Below, piece after piece: positions 8,222 to 16,134 of a DNA stretch of 64,000 nucleotides. Each line of letters opens with the position of its first letter. Within the stretch, counting starts at the first letter, position 1. This stretch comes from Gemmataceae bacterium (GTDB taxonomy: Bacteria > Planctomycetota > Planctomycetia > Gemmatales > Gemmataceae). Below the pieces are notes generated by a model. The model was not told the origin of the DNA, searched no databases, and was given only the letters and a program-made list of their open reading frames with translations. Made by a program: the position numbers and the translations under genes. Location: NCBI GenBank assembly GCA_009697105.1, contig SIAQ01000012.1, positions 1 to 64,000 of the forward strand. The letters are read 5' to 3'.

Positions 8222-9022
8222 ATGAAGGCAAGGAATGCAATGACGGAACCGATGAAAAAACCGCCGATCGCCGAGTCGCCGTTGAGCGTCGTGCTGATGG
8301 CACGCGCGCTCGACTCTGATACGTCTGTATCGCTTCGCGCCTGGAAGTCGCACCTGGACAGGATGAAACGTCCCTACGAAATATTGCTTATTCAAGAAAG
8401 CAGACCGGAGATCATGCCGGAGCCGGTTGATTCGGATGTGCGTGTTTTTTCTTGCTCGCACACCGATGGATTTCGCACCGCGGTCAACGATGCGATTCAG
8501 GCGGCGCAGCATCCGCTGTTGGTGTTGTGCCCGTGTGACAGGCAGTATTCGCCTGTCGATCTCGCGAAACTTCTCGGCGCAATCGACAAGGTTGATCTCG
8601 TCGCCGGTTATCGGCTCGGAGGCCAGGCGCCCCCGTTGCGGGTATTGCTCGATCTGGCGATCAACGTAATTTGCCGCATCCTTGTCGGTTTACCGATGAC
8701 GCAACGACTGACTTGGCTGGGCGGTCACGGTTGGGACCGACGCTGGATCGCGCGGTGGATATTTGGCGTGCGTGTCACCGATCCGGAATGTGCGTTCTTG
8801 TTAGCACGGCGAGGCATCTTCAAGCGGATTCCGATCCAATCTGGTGGTCCGTTTCTGGCCACGGAGATACTCGCGAAGGCCAATCATCTGACGTGCCTAT
8901 TGGCCGAGGTGCCCGTGACGTGGAATCCGCCGAGCCATCCGCTCCACGATGCGATTTCGTTTGGCGGGGACGCGCAGAAGGTCTTCCTCGCGCCGGATTT
9001 CGGGCCATATCCCATAAACTAA
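8222..9022 (+). CDS. Glycosyltransferase family 2-like protein, atypical active site
   Basis: About 266 residues. The order of segments resembles GT-A fold, dolichol-phosphate-mannose-synthase-like enzymes: an N-terminal strand LSVVLMARA, a region LLVLCPCDRQYSP at the position of the usual DADLQHPP motif, then LVAGYR, and a region ending FLATEILAKA. The first Asp of the DxD motif is replaced by Pro (PCD in place of DAD), so catalysis may be altered. The hydrophobic block near residue 140 (LLDLAINVICRILVGL) could be membrane-associated. Start chosen at ATG 8222 because the frame upstream lies in a palindromic repeat; ATG 8240 is an alternative. No other glycan genes adjoin it. Confidence 0.65.
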   Translation: MKARNAMTEPMKKPPIAESPLSVVLMARALDSDTSVSLRAWKSHLDRMKRPYEILLIQESRPEIMPEPVDSDVRVFSCSHTDGFRTAVNDAIQAAQHPLLVLCPCDRQYSPVDLAKLLGAIDKVDLVAGYRLGGQAPPLRVLLDLAINVICRILVGLPMTQRLTWLGGHGWDRRWIARWIFGVRVTDPECAFLLARRGIFKRIPIQSGGPFLATEILAKANHLTCLLAEVPVTWNPPSHPLHDAISFGGDAQKVFLAPDFGPYPIN

Positions 9023-9055
9023 ATCCAGCGTGCTTTACTGTAGGAAATATCCAAG

Positions 9056-9472
9056 AAGCCCATGGGTGAGGTCCTCCGAACCCCATGGGCACCGACTTAA
9101 GGAACTCAGGCCAGGCAATCAAATTTGAACCACAGAGGCACAGAGGACACAGAGAAAATGTGCGGAATAGTGAATTCAGTAGTTTCAATAATCAACTTAG
9201 CCACGGATTGAACACGGATGAAACACGGATAAGAGGCAGAGTAGGAGCGAAAAACCAGGATATTTCACCATTATTTCCTTTCCGTGTTTCATCCGTGGCT
9301 AATTCTGGGAACTACTGGAATTGGAATTCTCACGATTTTGCGTGCTTTGTTCCTCTCCCATTCTTCGTATTTTCTCTGTGTCCTCTATGCCTCTGTGGTT
9401 CAATTGTGTTTTTCCGATGCGAGTTCTTTAAGTTGATGCCCATGGGGTTCGGAGTACCTCACCCCTGGGCTT
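9056..9472. repeat. Nested composite of three palindromic elements
   Basis: Outer arms of about 52 nt lie at 9056-9107 and 9421-9472 (GGGTGAGGT, CCGAACCCCATGGGC and AACTC shared in inverted order). Inside them, CACAGAG-family ends lie at 9126 and 9404. Inside those, ACCACGGAT-family ends lie at 9197 and 9303 with ACGGATGAAACACGGA versus TCCGTGTTTCATCCGT. Each family also occurs on its own elsewhere: outer type at 63814-63901, middle type at 7765-7882, inner type at 8114-8192. No coding potential. Confidence 0.85.
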
Positions 9473-9515
9473 GGTTGAAAATCCAGACGATTCGTTGGCA
9501 TAGGTGATAGCAATC

Positions 9516-12338
9516 ATGACGCGATACCTGATCGGCATTGACCTCGGAACAACGAACAGCGCGGTGGCGTATATCGATCTGGCGAGCGGGAAGTCCGGCG
9601 TTGGCGGCGCGCCGGCGGTTCATCCATTCGCGATTGCCCAGCTCGTCGCTCCCGCAGAGACCACGCCGCGCCCGCTGTTGCCGTCGTTTCTGTATCTGCC
9701 GGGTAGCCACGATCTGCCCGCGGGTGCCACGGCCTTGCCCTGGAATCCTGCATCTTCCTACGCGGTCGGCGAATTCGCACGCAATCACGGCGCCAAGGTT
9801 CCAGGTCGCCTGGTCACCTCGGCCAAGTCGTGGTTGTGCCATGCTGGCGTCGATCGTTCCGCGCCGCTGTTGCCCTGGAGCGCGCCGCCGGATGTTGCTC
9901 GCATCTCGCCCGTTGAAGCCTCCATGCGTTATCTGCGTCACATGGTCGAGGCGTGGAACCACACGATGGCGGCGAAACACGCGGAGTACCGCTTCGAGAA
10001 GCAGTCGTGCGTGCTGACCGTGCCCGCATCGTTCGATGATGTCGCACGCACGCTCACCGTCGAGGCGGCGCGGAAGGCGGGCATCGAAAATCTCACGCTG
10101 CTCGAAGAGCCGCAAGCCGCGTTCTACTGCTGGCTGGCGACGCACAGTCCGCAGGAAGCAAGCCGACTCAAGCCGGGCGATCACTGTCTCGTCGTGGACG
10201 TCGGCGGCGGGACGACCGATTTCAGCCTCATCCAGGCCGGCGAGCATCAGGGCGGGTTGACGTTCTTGCGCCAGGCCGTCGGCGATCATCTCCTGCTCGG
10301 CGGCGATAACATGGACCTCGCCCTGGCCAAGTTCATCGAGGCGAAACTTCCCGCCGCCGGGAAACTCGATGCGGCTCAGTACGGCCTGCTCACGCAAGCC
10401 TGTCGGCAGGGCAAGGAAACGCTGCTTGGCGCCACGCCGCCGGACCGGCATTCGGTGACCGTGATGGGCCGAGGCCGATCGGTCATCGGCGGTTCGCTGA
10501 ATGCGACGCTGACGCCGGACGAGGTGGGCAAGATTATCCTCGACGGCTTCTTCCCAAGCGTCGAGAAAATCGCCGAGCCGACGCGCGGCGCCCGGACGGG
10601 CTTGCATGAAATGGGCCTGCCCTATGTCAACGACCCGGCGATCACCCGGCATTTGGCGAGCTTCCTCAAGAAGCACCTCTCCGGCAGCGGCGACACGATC
10701 GCGCCGAATGCCATCCTCTTCAACGGCGGCGTCTTCACAGCGGGTGCGTTGCGCGAACGCATTGTGCAGGTGCTGCATCACTGGTTTGACGGGCAACAGA
10801 AAAATTGGCAGCCGCTCGTGCTGACCAACCCATCGCTCGATTTGGCGGTGGCGTGGGGGGCGGCCTATTTCGGCTGGCTGAAGCACACCGGCGGGCGGCG
10901 CATCGGCGGCGGAATGGCGCGGTCGTACTATCTCGGCATCAACGCCGAGGCCAGGAGCGAAGCGAAAACGACCGTTCTTTGCGTTGTGCCTCAGCACATT
11001 GAAGAGGGCCAAGAGATCGATCTCGCCAAGCCGGAGTTGGAGTTGTCGCTCGGCCAACCGGTGATGTTTCCTCTCTTTTCGTCAACGGTGCGTGCTTCGG
11101 ACAAGGCCGGCGATTTGCTCGATGTCGCGCCGTCGCAACTTTTGCATATGCCGCCGTTGCACACGGTGCTTCGCGGCGGCAAGCGCAGCGGCACGAAGAG
11201 CGTGCCCGTTACCCTTTCGGCACGCTGTACGGAGATCGGCACGCTCGAATTATTTTGCGTCGCCAAAGACGGCAACAACCGCTGGCGGCTTGAGTTCAAC
11301 ACCCGTGACATCGTCCGGGATGAGGACGACGGCGAGGACAACGAAAAAGCAAACGCGCCGACCGACGTTTGGCCCGAGGAGTTGGTGCAGGCCGCCGCCG
11401 AGCGGATTCGGGCAACCTATGCCGGGAATGCCGACGCATTGGATCCGAAGCAGTTGACGAAGGAGCTTGAAGTCGCATTGGATGCCGGGCGCGACAAATG
11501 GCCGACGGGCCTGTGCCGACGCATGTGGGAGTTTCTCATCGCCGCCGCCGATCAGCGCAAAGCATCGCCAGCGCATCTATCACGCTGGTACAATCTCGTC
11601 GGCTTTACGTTGCGGCCAGGATTTGGCGATGGCATGGACAAGTTTCGCGTCGAGCAATTGTGGAAGTTGTTGCACTCCGCGCCGAAAGGCGCGAAGGCGG
11701 GCCTCATTCAGCCCGAAGGCGGTGCCGATTTCTGGATCATGTGGCGCCGTGTCGCCGGTGGGTTGACGACCGGTTTGCAATCGACTCTCTTCAATCGCCT
11801 GCGCCCGGTTCTGTTGCCGAAACGCAGCGGCCCGAAACCGGCGGCGAACGAATTCACCGAGATGTGGCGCGCCGCCTCCGCGCTCGAACGGCTTGATCTG
11901 AAGACCAAAGAGCAACTTGGCGAGGCGGCGTTGAAAGGCTGCCGGCACAGTCCCACGTCGCCGCATGCGTTCTTCGCGTTGACCCGTCTCGGCGCTCGCG
12001 TGTTGCTGTATGGCCCGCTGAACGCAGTGCTGCATCCACAGGTCGTGCAAAAGTGGATCGATGCCCTATTGCCGTTCGAGCCTGGCCATCAAAGCGAGCG
12101 CATCGCATTTTCGTTTTGCCTGGCACAACTCGCTCGACGCAGCGGCCAGCGCGCGATCGATATTGACGACGCGCATCAAGAACAGGTGTTGGCCGTGCTC
12201 CGAGCGCAGCATGCGCCGGCGCATTGGATTCGCATGGTGGAGGAGGTCGTCGAACTGGATGCGGACGAACAGAGCCAAATGTTCGGCGAGGCATTGCCCA
12301 TTGGTTTGCGGTTGATTAAAACAGAGGAAACAGAGTAA
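9516..12338 (+). CDS. Hsp70-family protein with long C-terminal extension
   Basis: About 940 residues. The N-terminus has the actin-fold phosphate-1 motif GIDLGTTNSAVAY, the phosphate-2 motif VVDVGGGTTDFS near residue 230, and the adenosine motif AILFNGGVF near 405. Unlike DnaK (about 640 residues) the usual substrate-binding domain is replaced or extended by about 400 residues rich in Trp and Arg, which resemble the DUF3731-type tail of a distinct bacterial Hsp70 subfamily; I am fairly but not fully sure of that name. Start at ATG 9516, which begins directly with the conserved strand; the GTG at 9504 is less likely. The stop lies 10 bases before the PhyH gene, so they are probably cotranscribed. 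Its role may be folding or disassembly of a specific client; not predictable. Confidence 0.88.
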   Translation: MTRYLIGIDLGTTNSAVAYIDLASGKSGVGGAPAVHPFAIAQLVAPAETTPRPLLPSFLYLPGSHDLPAGATALPWNPASSYAVGEFARNHGAKVPGRLVTSAKSWLCHAGVDRSAPLLPWSAPPDVARISPVEASMRYLRHMVEAWNHTMAAKHAEYRFEKQSCVLTVPASFDDVARTLTVEAARKAGIENLTLLEEPQAAFYCWLATHSPQEASRLKPGDHCLVVDVGGGTTDFSLIQAGEHQGGLTFLRQAVGDHLLLGGDNMDLALAKFIEAKLPAAGKLDAAQYGLLTQACRQGKETLLGATPPDRHSVTVMGRGRSVIGGSLNATLTPDEVGKIILDGFFPSVEKIAEPTRGARTGLHEMGLPYVNDPAITRHLASFLKKHLSGSGDTIAPNAILFNGGVFTAGALRERIVQVLHHWFDGQQKNWQPLVLTNPSLDLAVAWGAAYFGWLKHTGGRRIGGGMARSYYLGINAEARSEAKTTVLCVVPQHIEEGQEIDLAKPELELSLGQPVMFPLFSSTVRASDKAGDLLDVAPSQLLHMPPLHTVLRGGKRSGTKSVPVTLSARCTEIGTLELFCVAKDGNNRWRLEFNTRDIVRDEDDGEDNEKANAPTDVWPEELVQAAAERIRATYAGNADALDPKQLTKELEVALDAGRDKWPTGLCRRMWEFLIAAADQRKASPAHLSRWYNLVGFTLRPGFGDGMDKFRVEQLWKLLHSAPKGAKAGLIQPEGGADFWIMWRRVAGGLTTGLQSTLFNRLRPVLLPKRSGPKPAANEFTEMWRAASALERLDLKTKEQLGEAALKGCRHSPTSPHAFFALTRLGARVLLYGPLNAVLHPQVVQKWIDALLPFEPGHQSERIAFSFCLAQLARRSGQRAIDIDDAHQEQVLAVLRAQHAPAHWIRMVEEVVELDADEQSQMFGEALPIGLRLIKTEETE

Positions 12339-12348
12339 GGACCCCGCC

Positions 12349-13251
12349 ATGGACCCCGCTTGCTTGACCTTCCAACTCACCGACGCGGAGCGCCGCCATG
12401 TCAACGAGCATGGCTACCTCGTGATACCTGATGCGCTGGACCGGGCGATGCTCGATCGCTTGATCGCTGCGGTCGATCGAGTCGATGCTCTCGAACGCAC
12501 ACCGACGTTTGGCAGCGAGCGCCTTCTGTCGTTCGCGAACATTCTGCCCGAGGATGCCGCGTTTGTCGATTTGATGGATTGGCCTCGCGTATTCCCGAAA
12601 GTCTGGGGTATTCTCGGCTGGAACATCTACGCCTATCACACGCACCTCGACGTGACGCCGCGCTTGGCGCAACCGCCGGCCAATCCGGTCGCCTGGCATC
12701 AAGACAGTATGCGCGTCAACGAAGAACTCGAGTTTCACCCCCGGCCACGCTTGTCGCTCAAGGTCGGCTACTACCTCACCGACACGTCAGGCCCAAACTG
12801 GGGCAACACGCTGCTGCTGCCTGATTCGCACTTGCAGGACGAACTCGACACGCCGAACGACGGCGTTAGCAGTCCCGCAGGTGCTGTGCCATTGCGCGTG
12901 TCGGCGGGCTCGGCCCTCGTCCTCGACCGTCGGCTATGGCATTCGCGCAGCCCGAACTTCGGGCCGCATACACGCAAGGTGATCTGGATGGGTTACGCCT
13001 ATCGCTGGATGCGTCCGAAAAACGAGATGACCGTCGCGAACCTGATCCCCGCTGCCGACCCGATCCGCCAGCAACTCCTCGGCATCGGCTCGGCGAATAG
13101 CGCCTACGACCCCGAAGACCGCGACGTCCCCCTGCGAACCTGGCTCGAGGAACATCTCCCCAACGACGCCCGCTGGTCCACCCACCACAACAAACCTCAA
13201 GCCCGTCCGCCCCTCTACGGCACCCGTGGCAAAAACACGGGACGGCGATGA
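12349..13251 (+). CDS. Phytanoyl-CoA dioxygenase (PhyH) family protein
   Basis: 300 residues. This is a double-stranded beta-helix Fe(II)/2-oxoglutarate-dependent oxygenase. The HxD iron ligands are visible in AWHQDSMR, the distal histidine in DRRLWHSRSPN, and a 2-oxoglutarate-binding Arg is probably in HTRKVIWMGYAYRW. The N-terminus has the family pattern in which a chain enters with HVNEHGYLVIPDAL. There is no signal peptide, so it should be cytoplasmic. Planctomycetes carry many PhyH paralogues that hydroxylate small molecules or lipids, and the substrate is not deducible here. It follows the Hsp70-family gene by 10 bases and probably shares its transcript. Confidence 0.9.
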   Translation: MDPACLTFQLTDAERRHVNEHGYLVIPDALDRAMLDRLIAAVDRVDALERTPTFGSERLLSFANILPEDAAFVDLMDWPRVFPKVWGILGWNIYAYHTHLDVTPRLAQPPANPVAWHQDSMRVNEELEFHPRPRLSLKVGYYLTDTSGPNWGNTLLLPDSHLQDELDTPNDGVSSPAGAVPLRVSAGSALVLDRRLWHSRSPNFGPHTRKVIWMGYAYRWMRPKNEMTVANLIPAADPIRQQLLGIGSANSAYDPEDRDVPLRTWLEEHLPNDARWSTHHNKPQARPPLYGTRGKNTGRR

Positions 13252-13557
13252 CCGCTGGCTCGATCGACGAACATTCCCCGTTTACCCTGGTTCCAAAGCT
13301 CCTATTTGGGAACCCACAGTCTCGAAACGCCGTCTTGAGAAGTCTGAAATCGCCCGAATCCGATCAAGCGAAATCTAGTTGCCTGACAGCCCGTTCTCAG
13401 ACGGGAGTTTGACAACGAGGAAATAAACAACACACCACCGGAACCTCGCATCCACATCTGCGTTTAATGGGTGACAGGATATTTCGCAAAGGGCATGATA
13501 AGTTCATTCCCAAGCTGATACAATGGAATTGGTTTGCATTCATCCAGGGGGGGCTTC
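13252..13557. other. Intergenic leader of the DUF1501 gene
   Basis: About 300 bases with no supported gene. A partly palindromic TTCCAAAGCTCCTATTTGGGAA segment lies around 13290-13312. An AGGGGGG ribosome binding site at about 13547 sits 6-10 bases before the ATG at 13558 and decides that start. Confidence 0.45.
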
Positions 13558-14976
13558 ATGTTTACGCTTACCGATAATACTAAAGTTCCGACCTGCCAGG
13601 GCACGAGCCGGCGGGATTTCCTCAAAATCGGCAGTCTCGCCCTTGGCGGGTTGACGTTGCCACAGTTGCTCGCGGCTCGCGCTCAAGGCGATGCCCGCAC
13701 GCGGCAGCTGGTGAAAGATAAGTCGGTCGTGTTTTTGTTTTTACAGGGTGGCCCTTCGCAGATCGAATTGTTCGATCCAAAGATGTCGGCCCCGGCGGAG
13801 ATTCGCAGCCTCACCGGCGAAGTGCAGACGCGCATACCTGGCGTCACATTCGGCGGCAACTTCTCGCGGCTCGCCAACATGGCGGACAAGATTTCGATCG
13901 TGCGATCGTTCGCCACGGGCAACGCCGACCACCAAAATTACATGACAACGGCAAGCGGCGACAATCCGACCCGTGCTCCGATGGGTTCGCTCTATGCCCG
14001 CGTCGCCGGCGCGAACAACAACCGCACCGGTATTCCGACGAACGTGCTCGTGCCTCCGGAAGCCGTCATCCAGAACTTCCGCTTCCCGCAGAATTTTGAA
14101 ACGCAATCGCTGCAAAAGCTTGTGCAGTCGAGCCAAAACCTCGGCGCGAGCTACAGCTTCTTCGATCCGTCGGGTGGCGGCGAACTGCGTCAGAATCTCG
14201 ATCTGCGCATCTCACGCGATCGCTTGACCGACCGCCGAGCGCTGCTGCAACAGCTCGACACGTTCCGTCGTGCCGCCGATGCGACGCATGCCTTCGACAA
14301 CATTGGCGTTTACGAACAACAGGCGTACGAGCTACTTCTCCGCGGCGTTGCTGAGGCGTTCGACGTCTCACGCGAAGATCCGCGTTTGCTCGCACGCTAC
14401 GACACAAGCGGTCTGTTCAGCCTGGCCGACGTGCATCGCTGGGGCGACATGAGGCGCTCGTCGAACCTGCTCGGCAAACAGATGCTCCTCGCGCGTCGGC
14501 TTTGCGAAGCGGGTTGCGGCTTCGTCACCGTCATGGACGCCGGTTGGGACATGCACTCCAACAGCAACGGCCCGCGCAATCTCGGCGGCATGATGTGGCT
14601 TGGCACGCAGGTTGACCATGCCGTCTCCGCGTTCCTCGAAGATGTCGAAGCTCGCGGCCTGAGCGACAAGATTCTGCTCGTCGTCACCGGCGAAATGGGC
14701 CGCACGCCACGCATCAACAACAACGGCGGCCGCGATCACTGGGCGACGCTCGCTCCGCTGCTAATCGCCGGCGGCGGTTTGCGAATGGGCCAGGTCATCG
14801 GTCAATCGGACCGCCAGGCAGGTGCTCCCGCAACCGAACGCTACACGCCGCAACATCTGTTGGCGACGATCATGCAGACGGTGTTCGACACCGCCGAGGT
14901 CCGCTTGCAATCGAGCCTGCCGCGCGATGTCGAGCGCGCCGTCACGAGCGGCACGCCGATTCGCGAGTTGGTGTAA
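13558..14976 (+). CDS. DUF1501 family exported protein (1)
   Basis: 472 residues. A twin-arginine-like leader, SRRDFLKIGSLALGGLTLPQL, lies about 15 residues in, so export by Tat is likely. The body has the family landmarks: the early FLFLQGGPSQIELFDPK, a late GEMGRTPRINNNGGRDHW and the GLRMGQVIGQSD region, which resemble the alkaline-phosphatase/sulfatase superfamily. Start at ATG 13558 because of a strong RBS; the frame upstream adds eight residues. DUF1501 proteins are abundant in Planctomycetes and usually neighbour a DUF1549/DUF1553 protein. Here that partner is at 16135, with two DUF29 genes in between. The biochemical role of the family is not established. Confidence 0.92.
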   Translation: MFTLTDNTKVPTCQGTSRRDFLKIGSLALGGLTLPQLLAARAQGDARTRQLVKDKSVVFLFLQGGPSQIELFDPKMSAPAEIRSLTGEVQTRIPGVTFGGNFSRLANMADKISIVRSFATGNADHQNYMTTASGDNPTRAPMGSLYARVAGANNNRTGIPTNVLVPPEAVIQNFRFPQNFETQSLQKLVQSSQNLGASYSFFDPSGGGELRQNLDLRISRDRLTDRRALLQQLDTFRRAADATHAFDNIGVYEQQAYELLLRGVAEAFDVSREDPRLLARYDTSGLFSLADVHRWGDMRRSSNLLGKQMLLARRLCEAGCGFVTVMDAGWDMHSNSNGPRNLGGMMWLGTQVDHAVSAFLEDVEARGLSDKILLVVTGEMGRTPRINNNGGRDHWATLAPLLIAGGGLRMGQVIGQSDRQAGAPATERYTPQHLLATIMQTVFDTAEVRLQSSLPRDVERAVTSGTPIRELV

Positions 14977-14986
14977 TCGATGTTCG

Positions 14987-15045
14987 TCCGAGCCTGAGCG
15001 CCAGCGAAGGGCACAAGCGGCCCATCGCTGGCGTGCGGGCTCGGA
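14987..15045. repeat. Palindrome, GAGCCTGAGCGCCAGCGAAG family
   Basis: Left arm TCCGAGCCTGAGCGCCAGCG (from 14987) and right arm CGCTGGCGTGCGGGCTCGGA (to 15045), with few mismatches. It begins 10 bases after the DUF1501 stop and may act as a terminator or stabiliser. Related copies: 132-169 and 24183-24241. Confidence 0.85.
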
Positions 15046-15069
15046 TCGATTCGGTAGGGAAGATGTGAC

Positions 15070-15522
15070 ATGCCAGCCACCATAACCGAGCCGCTTGACG
15101 TTCTCTATGAATTGGACGAAACCGCATGGCTGGAAACCATGTCGGCTTTAGCAGCGGAAGGTCGTCTCGCGGAAATGGACTTCGCCAACCTGCGTGAGTA
15201 CCTAGCCGACATGGCAAAACGTGATCGCCGTGAAGTGTTCAGTCGGCTTCGGCTTCTGCTCGCCCACCTTCTGAAGAGGGAGTACCAAGCAGATCATCGC
15301 ACTGGCTCTTGGCGTAGTACGATCTTAACCCAGCGATCGGACCTTCAAAAAATTCTCGATAGCGGAACGCTCCACAACCATGCAGCCATTGTGCTTGGTG
15401 ATGCGTATGCCGAAGCACGCAAACAGGCCGCTGCCGAGACGGAGTTACCTCGCGACACCTTTCCATCGAGTTGCCCGTGGGACCTGGAAACTGTGCTGAC
15501 GGATGATGATGACGCCGACTAA
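15070..15522 (+). CDS. DUF29 family protein, copy 1
   Basis: 150 residues. DUF29 landmarks are visible: LYELDETAWLETMSALA, FANLREYLADMAKRDRREV, LLAHLLKREYQ and, near the end, FPSSCPWDLE. The family is a small all-helical protein, frequent in cyanobacteria and planctomycetes, often in toxin-antitoxin-like or mobile contexts, with no agreed function. A second copy follows after 57 bases. The two share a 53-nt identical block (15131-15183 here) although flanking codons differ synonymously, suggesting gene conversion. The helices have no catalytic signature. Cytoplasmic. Confidence 0.88.
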   Translation: MPATITEPLDVLYELDETAWLETMSALAAEGRLAEMDFANLREYLADMAKRDRREVFSRLRLLLAHLLKREYQADHRTGSWRSTILTQRSDLQKILDSGTLHNHAAIVLGDAYAEARKQAAAETELPRDTFPSSCPWDLETVLTDDDDAD

Positions 15523-15579
15523 ATACGCGCTTCCCTTGGCTGAGCGTGAATTGGTTCGGGCGACGAGGCTCACACGAAC

Positions 15580-16023
15580 ATGACCACCACCGAACTGGTG
15601 CCTTTGCGGCTGCTATACGAGCAAGATGAAACAGCCTGGTTGGAAACCATGTCGGCTTTAGCAGCGGAAGGTCGTCTCGCGGAAATGGACTTCACGAACC
15701 TGAGCGAGTACCTTGCAGACATGGCCAAACGCGATCGCCGTGAAGTTAAGAATCGGCTGGTGGTTCTTCTGCAGCATCTTCTGAAATGGGAATGCCAACC
15801 GAATCACCGTTCCGGATCATGGAAGGCGACGATTATGGAACAGCGCCGAATACTGGAAGATATGCTTGATAGTGGGACGCTACATAATCACGCAGAAGCG
15901 ATACTCGCGAAGACCTACGATCGTGCGAGAGAAGAGGCAGCGGCCGAGACGGAGTTGCCGTTGGATAGTTTTCCGCAAAGTTGCCCGTGGGACCTGGAAT
16001 CGTTGCTCACGGCCAGACAGTGA
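15580..16023 (+). CDS. DUF29 family protein, copy 2
   Basis: 147 residues, a tandem paralogue of the preceding gene. It keeps YEQDETAWLETM, LAADMAKRDRRE-like spacing (LADMAKRDRREV), LLQHLLKWECQ and FPQSCPWDLESL. Identity with copy 1 is highest in residues about 20-45 and at the C-terminal CPWDLE motif, and lower in the middle helices. The block 15641-15693 is base-for-base identical to 15131-15183. No signal peptide or membrane segment. Function unknown. The pair separates the DUF1501 gene from the DUF1549/DUF1553 gene that normally adjoin. Confidence 0.88.
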   Translation: MTTTELVPLRLLYEQDETAWLETMSALAAEGRLAEMDFTNLSEYLADMAKRDRREVKNRLVVLLQHLLKWECQPNHRSGSWKATIMEQRRILEDMLDSGTLHNHAEAILAKTYDRAREEAAAETELPLDSFPQSCPWDLESLLTARQ

Positions 16024-16134
16024 AATTCGATAGGCCAAATTTGCACTATCCTTCGCCCCACTTGAATACCTCCCGCCGCCAGTTTGTTGACCAAAAAATC
16101 ATACCGCTACTTCGGCAGTTTCCATGAGGCATCA

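Noticed and set aside
9459-11057. Long antisense open frame (532 codons) opposite the Hsp70 gene
   Set aside because: It is opposite a convincing gene, starts and ends within it, and has no family motif. The overlap is due to GC-rich codon bias.
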